A stretch of DNA of 55,852 nt. Source: Phycisphaerae bacterium (GTDB lineage Bacteria; Planctomycetota; Phycisphaerae; UBA1845; Fen-1342). Below the pieces are notes generated by a model that ran no database searches, was not told the DNA's origin, and was given only the letters and a program-made list of their open reading frames with translations. The stretch lies in the NCBI GenBank assembly GCA_030612705.1, contig JAUWNI010000008.1:1-55852 (forward strand), written 5' to 3'. This document shows positions 52,616 through 55,852 of this stretch, one piece after another (positions within the stretch are counted from its first letter, which is position 1; each line of letters starts with the position of its first letter). The position numbers and the translations under genes were made by a program.

Positions 52616-54172
52616 GTGAAGATCATCCAGTCGATCAACGAGCAGGTGCTTGAGAAGACGATTCGGCGCTGTCGCGAGCGGAACATCGTCATTCCCACGT
52701 TCGCGCAGCAGAAAGACCCGACAACGATTCCACAGTCGATCAAGGATCGGTTGGCAAACGTCGGACTGTGGGACGTCGATCCGGCAAACCTCTTTCGCAT
52801 CACGTGGAAAAATGAGCCGATCGAGCGTGGCGGGGGATTCAACGACGGGAACTGGATCGAGTTTCCGCCGGAACTGACCGGCGTGGACGCACGGATTGTC
52901 GGGCTGGTCGGCAAATGGTTTCCGACCGGGTCTCACAAGGTTGGGGCGGGGTTCGGGTGTCTGGTGCCGCGGCTGGTTTCCGGGCAGTTCGATCCGACCA
53001 CGCAGAAGGCCGTCTGGCCGAGCACGGGTAACTATTGCCGCGGCGGGGCGTTCGACTGTGCGTTGCTGGCGTGTACGGCGGTGGCGATTTTGCCGGAGGA
53101 GATGTCGCGCGAGCGTTTCGAGTGGCTGCGGTCGATCGGGTCGGAGGTGATCGCGACGCCGGGCTGCGAGTCGAATGTTAAGGAGGTATATGACAAGTGT
53201 TGGGAGATTCGCCGAACGCGGCCGGACTGTGTGATCTTCAACCAGTTCGACGAGTTTGGCAACGCGATCTGGCATTATCACGTGACCGGTGCGGTGATTG
53301 ATGAGATTTTTCAACGGATTGCAACGTCGTCAAACGAAGAGCCGCGGGCTTCAGCCCGCGCGGGTGGGCGTGTCTCAGTCGCGGAACCGCGCGGACTAAA
53401 GTCCGCGGCTCCTCTTGCGGCGCCGCACGCGCGATTGGCTGCGTACGTTTCGGCGACGGGCAGCGCGGGGACGATCGCCGCCGGCGATTATCTGCGGAGA
53501 AAATATCCACATCTGAAAGTCGTCGCGACCGAGGCGCTGCAATGCCCGACGCTGCTGATGTGCGGCTTCGGCGGACATCGCATCGAAGGCATCGGCGACA
53601 AACACGTGCCGTGGATTCACAATGTTCGCAACACCGACATGATCGTGGCGGTCGACGACGAGCAGTGCATGGAACTGCTGCGGCTGTTCAACGAAGAGCC
53701 CGGGCGGGAGTTCCTGCGGAAGCAGGGCGTGGCGTCGGAAATCGTCGAGCAATTGCCGCTGCTGGGGATTTCAAGCATCTGCAACCTGGTCGCCGCGATC
53801 AAGACGGCGAAGTATTACGAGCTTGGTCCGCGCGACGTACTGATTACGCCGTTGACCGACTCGATGGAGCTATATCAGTCGCGCATCAAGGAGCAGCGCG
53901 AGTTACACGGCCCATACGGCGAGGCCGACGCGGGCCGGCACTTTGGCCGTTACCTGGAAGGCATCGGCATCGACCACCTGCGTGAGTTCAACTACTACGA
54001 TCGCAAGACGCTGCACAACTTCAAGTATTTCACATGGGTCGAGCAGCAGCAGCGGGACGTGGAGGAGCTGCGGCAATTGTGGGACCCGGATTTCTGGGAG
54101 GAGACGTGGGTGCAGGTTGAGGAGTGGGATCGGTTGATTGGGGAATTCAATGCGAGCGTCGGCTTAGTATGA
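52616..54172 (+). CDS. TrpB/cysteine synthase-like PLP enzyme with a repeat-encoded insert
   Basis: About 518 residues from GTG 52616, which has GGAG seven bases upstream; the frame open from 52532 translates repeat DNA. A fold type II PLP enzyme: the probable cofactor lysine is in FPTGSHKVGAGFGC, STGNYCRGGAFDCALLA is the phosphate/substrate loop, and VSATGSAGTIAAGDYLRRK and GISSICNLVAAIKTAKYYEL complete the site. It resembles the 'pyridoxal-5'-phosphate-dependent protein subunit beta' group; the reaction is not known. About 30 residues (EEPRASARAGGRVSVAEPRG) within it come from a palindromic repeat at 53331-53432. It is divergent from thrC-ssnA, 130 bases away. Confidence 0.8.
   Translation: MKIIQSINEQVLEKTIRRCRERNIVIPTFAQQKDPTTIPQSIKDRLANVGLWDVDPANLFRITWKNEPIERGGGFNDGNWIEFPPELTGVDARIVGLVGKWFPTGSHKVGAGFGCLVPRLVSGQFDPTTQKAVWPSTGNYCRGGAFDCALLACTAVAILPEEMSRERFEWLRSIGSEVIATPGCESNVKEVYDKCWEIRRTRPDCVIFNQFDEFGNAIWHYHVTGAVIDEIFQRIATSSNEEPRASARAGGRVSVAEPRGLKSAAPLAAPHARLAAYVSATGSAGTIAAGDYLRRKYPHLKVVATEALQCPTLLMCGFGGHRIEGIGDKHVPWIHNVRNTDMIVAVDDEQCMELLRLFNEEPGREFLRKQGVASEIVEQLPLLGISSICNLVAAIKTAKYYELGPRDVLITPLTDSMELYQSRIKEQRELHGPYGEADAGRHFGRYLEGIGIDHLREFNYYDRKTLHNFKYFTWVEQQQRDVEELRQLWDPDFWEETWVQVEEWDRLIGEFNASVGLV
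53331..53432. repeat. In-frame palindromic insert in the TrpB-like gene
   Basis: The arms are GAGCCGCGGGCTTCAGCCCGC and GCGGACTAAAGTCCGCGGCTC, with a GC-rich centre. The left arm text matches the element at 55675-55697 almost base for base (GAAGAGCCGCGGACTTCAG). The frame is maintained through the insert, between the conserved QRIATSS and AAYVSATGSAGT segments. Confidence 0.85.
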
Positions 54173-54245
54173 ACGTGATTTCGACCAAGCGCCGACGTTT
54201 GACCGACAGGCACAGCCCAACGGAGCCAACACGCGGCCGGCCGAT

Positions 54246-55550
54246 GTGAAAGCAGGATGGATCTTGGAGCAGTACGAGTACACGACCGAAACTCTGGATA
54301 ACGGACTCCGGCTGACCTGGCTGGATCTCCCGCACACGCACAGCGTGTCGGTTCACGTGTGTGTGCGGACCGGCCCCGCTTACGAGAAACCAGGCAATAA
54401 CGGAGTGAGTCATCTGCTCGAGCATCTGCACATGTCAGTTACGCGTCGTCATCCGACACGCCGCGAGCTACGAACTGCCTTTGCCCATCTATCCGCCAAC
54501 CGGAATGCCCAGACGCATTCGGACGTGTTGGCATTCGACTTCAGCACCTCACCGGCGTTCGCCTCCGGTCTCATGGCGTTGGTGGGGGACGTGCTCGAAA
54601 TACGCGACTTTCCGCGCGACATCGTTGAGTCTGAACAGCGTCTGGTGCTCGCCGAACTCCGTAGCATGCAGGATTACGAACCCCGCTTTTTCCGGTGTCT
54701 CTTTGGCAAACATCCCTTCGGGCTCCACAGGGCTGGAACGCCGCGCAGTCTCAGACGCCTCGACGCGCGGGAACTCGTCGACTTCGGGCGGGCCAGCTTC
54801 GCGCCGGACAGGATCGTCGTCTGCGTGACCGGGCGGTTATCGTCACCAATTCTGGAGTCGGCCCGGGCTCGCCTGGGTACCCTGGAGCCGAGCGCAGGCT
54901 GCCGGCGTCTGGCTGATCCGGCGCCCCCACACATTAAGCTTCCCGTGTTTGCGCGACATCGGCTAACCGGGCGTCAGCGCGAAATTGTGCTGGGATGGAT
55001 GTATAACAGCACGATGACGCGCCAGCATCGCGTGGCACTCGCGGTGTTGGCGCTGGGTTTCTCGTTGCTCGAATGTCCCTTGTCGGAGCGACTCCGCTAC
55101 GGCGATGTCAACACGTACTTGTTCGATTGCGACCTGGAAAGCGTATGCGGAACCCGCCTATTCCGCCTATATGGACAGACCGAGCGCCATGATCGCGACC
55201 GGTTCATTGCCAGCGTCCTGGATGAGTTGAGCAACATCCGCAAGGGACGCTCGTTGGACTGGCTTCCGGACACCATCAATTTCTATCGGCATTTCGTCGA
55301 GCATTGCCTTGACTCTCCTGAGGCACTCGCCGCGCGCATCGCTCTGGAAGAGGTGAGGTCCCGAGACCAGCCGGCGCTTACTGTTAGCCAGGAGCTGGAC
55401 TGCCTGACAGAACTCACCAGTGAGAACGTAGTCGACGCCGTGCGTGCCTCGCTCACATTCGACAAGTTCTTCCTCGTATACGATGGGATTACACGTCTGG
55501 CTGACAACACGCGCGTCAAATCGATGGTCAAGGCTTCCTTTGCCGAGTAA
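54246..55550 (+). CDS. M16 family zinc peptidase
   Basis: A 434-residue protease of the processing-peptidase/PqqF-type fold. The inverted zinc motif is H56-L-L-E59-H60 and the third ligand fits E137 (76 residues after H60; VLAELRSM), so the catalytic set appears complete. The second, inactive half follows from about residue 230 (REIVLGWMYNSTM, LSERLRYGDVNTYLFD). Length is normal for single-unit M16B proteins. The GTG at 54246 lies 73 bases after the stop of the TrpB-like gene on the same strand, which suggests one transcript. Confidence 0.88.
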   Translation: MKAGWILEQYEYTTETLDNGLRLTWLDLPHTHSVSVHVCVRTGPAYEKPGNNGVSHLLEHLHMSVTRRHPTRRELRTAFAHLSANRNAQTHSDVLAFDFSTSPAFASGLMALVGDVLEIRDFPRDIVESEQRLVLAELRSMQDYEPRFFRCLFGKHPFGLHRAGTPRSLRRLDARELVDFGRASFAPDRIVVCVTGRLSSPILESARARLGTLEPSAGCRRLADPAPPHIKLPVFARHRLTGRQREIVLGWMYNSTMTRQHRVALAVLALGFSLLECPLSERLRYGDVNTYLFDCDLESVCGTRLFRLYGQTERHDRDRFIASVLDELSNIRKGRSLDWLPDTINFYRHFVEHCLDSPEALAARIALEEVRSRDQPALTVSQELDCLTELTSENVVDAVRASLTFDKFFLVYDGITRLADNTRVKSMVKASFAE

Positions 55551-55637
55551 CGTGTAGTCGCACCTGCTACGTCGGGAATCCCTTCCCACGCACAGGGCAG
55601 GATGGGAATCCTGTGGTACACGGTGCGAGATGGGAAT

Positions 55638-55802
55638 CTCGACGTGATAATACTTGAAGAGGACAACAATACTCGAAGAGCCGCGGACTTCAGTCCGCCC
55701 GGTCTTTCGGGAAGGGTAGATCCTACTCCCCGCGGCGCCGGGCGGCCTGAAGTCCGCGGGTGTTCGCGGATTGTTGTCCGCGTCAAGTATTATCACCTCG
55801 AG
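55638..55802. mobile_element. MITE-like element with 20-base terminal inverted repeats
   Basis: The left end CTCGACGTGATAATACTTGA at 55638-55657 and the right end TCAAGTATTATCACCTCGAG at 55783-55802 are inverted copies with one mismatch. The core has a nested palindrome CCGCGGACTTCAGTCCGCCC with GGCCTGAAGTCCGCGG. The GTGATAATACTTGA terminus recurs inside MITE E2 (17681-17796), and the core motif recurs inside thrC and the TrpB-like gene. It occupies most of the 300 bases after the M16 gene. Confidence 0.85.
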
Positions 55803-55852
55803 ATTACCCTCTCGCCCCCGGTGCCACCCGGTTGCCCTCCGGCCCTGGGCGG

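Overview
The window looks like a chromosomal segment of a GC-rich Planctomycetota bacterium, probably Phycisphaerae-like. The evidence is a dockerin-tailed DUF362 protein, small zinc-ribbon proteins, an XrtA-type exopolysaccharide locus, and a very high density of short palindromic repeats and MITE-like elements between genes and, unusually, inside conserved genes. The taxonomy is inferred from gene content; no rRNA is present.

Region 0.1-10.3 kb is an exopolysaccharide locus of the kind that accompanies exosortase XrtA (EpsH). On the minus strand, in transcription order, it holds a Wza-like export lipoprotein, a Wzz/GumC chain-length protein, a tyrosine autokinase, a FemAB-like protein, two glycosyltransferases and a polysaccharide deacetylase. 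A divergent ExeA/GspA-like ATPase faces the block. The exosortase is not in the window. Region 10.4-24.2 kb continues with surface-polysaccharide genes: a methyltransferase-epimerase-glycosyltransferase operon, a TylF-like methyltransferase, a Wzm/Wzt ABC exporter, a GT2 enzyme, two tandem paralogous GT4 enzymes, an FkbM methyltransferase and a polyprenyl glycosylphosphotransferase. The locus thus shows components of both Wza/Wzz-type and ABC-type export.

Region 24.3-28.3 kb has a lipoprotein of unknown function converging on a tssB-tssC-hcp set (type VI sheath and tube) with no other type VI gene in view. Region 28.3-40.4 kb has a Pit phosphate transporter with its DUF47 partner, a DUF362-dockerin membrane protein, a zinc-ribbon protein, der, an isochorismatase-fold protein with Ser in place of the catalytic Cys, an integrase pseudogene, tRNA-Pro(TGG) and two CNNM/CorC proteins. 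Between these and clpB lies an unannotated structured transcript candidate with a TATAAT box.

Region 40.8-55.9 kb has clpB, transaldolase, a CCA-adding enzyme, a chimera of a possible Cas7-type fragment and an IS66 fragment, an RTX-repeat surface protein, an IS200-like (RAYT-type) transposase bracketed by REP hairpins, an SsnA-like amidohydrolase coupled to threonine synthase, a divergent TrpB-like PLP enzyme, and an M16 protease.

The most unusual signal is the repeat ecology. A MITE family with CTAG ends sits at gene ends and supplies the TAG stop codon of the abutting gene in several cases. Related GC-rich palindromes are carried in frame within clpB (twice), threonine synthase and the TrpB-like gene, where they encode low-complexity inserts inside otherwise conserved enzymes.
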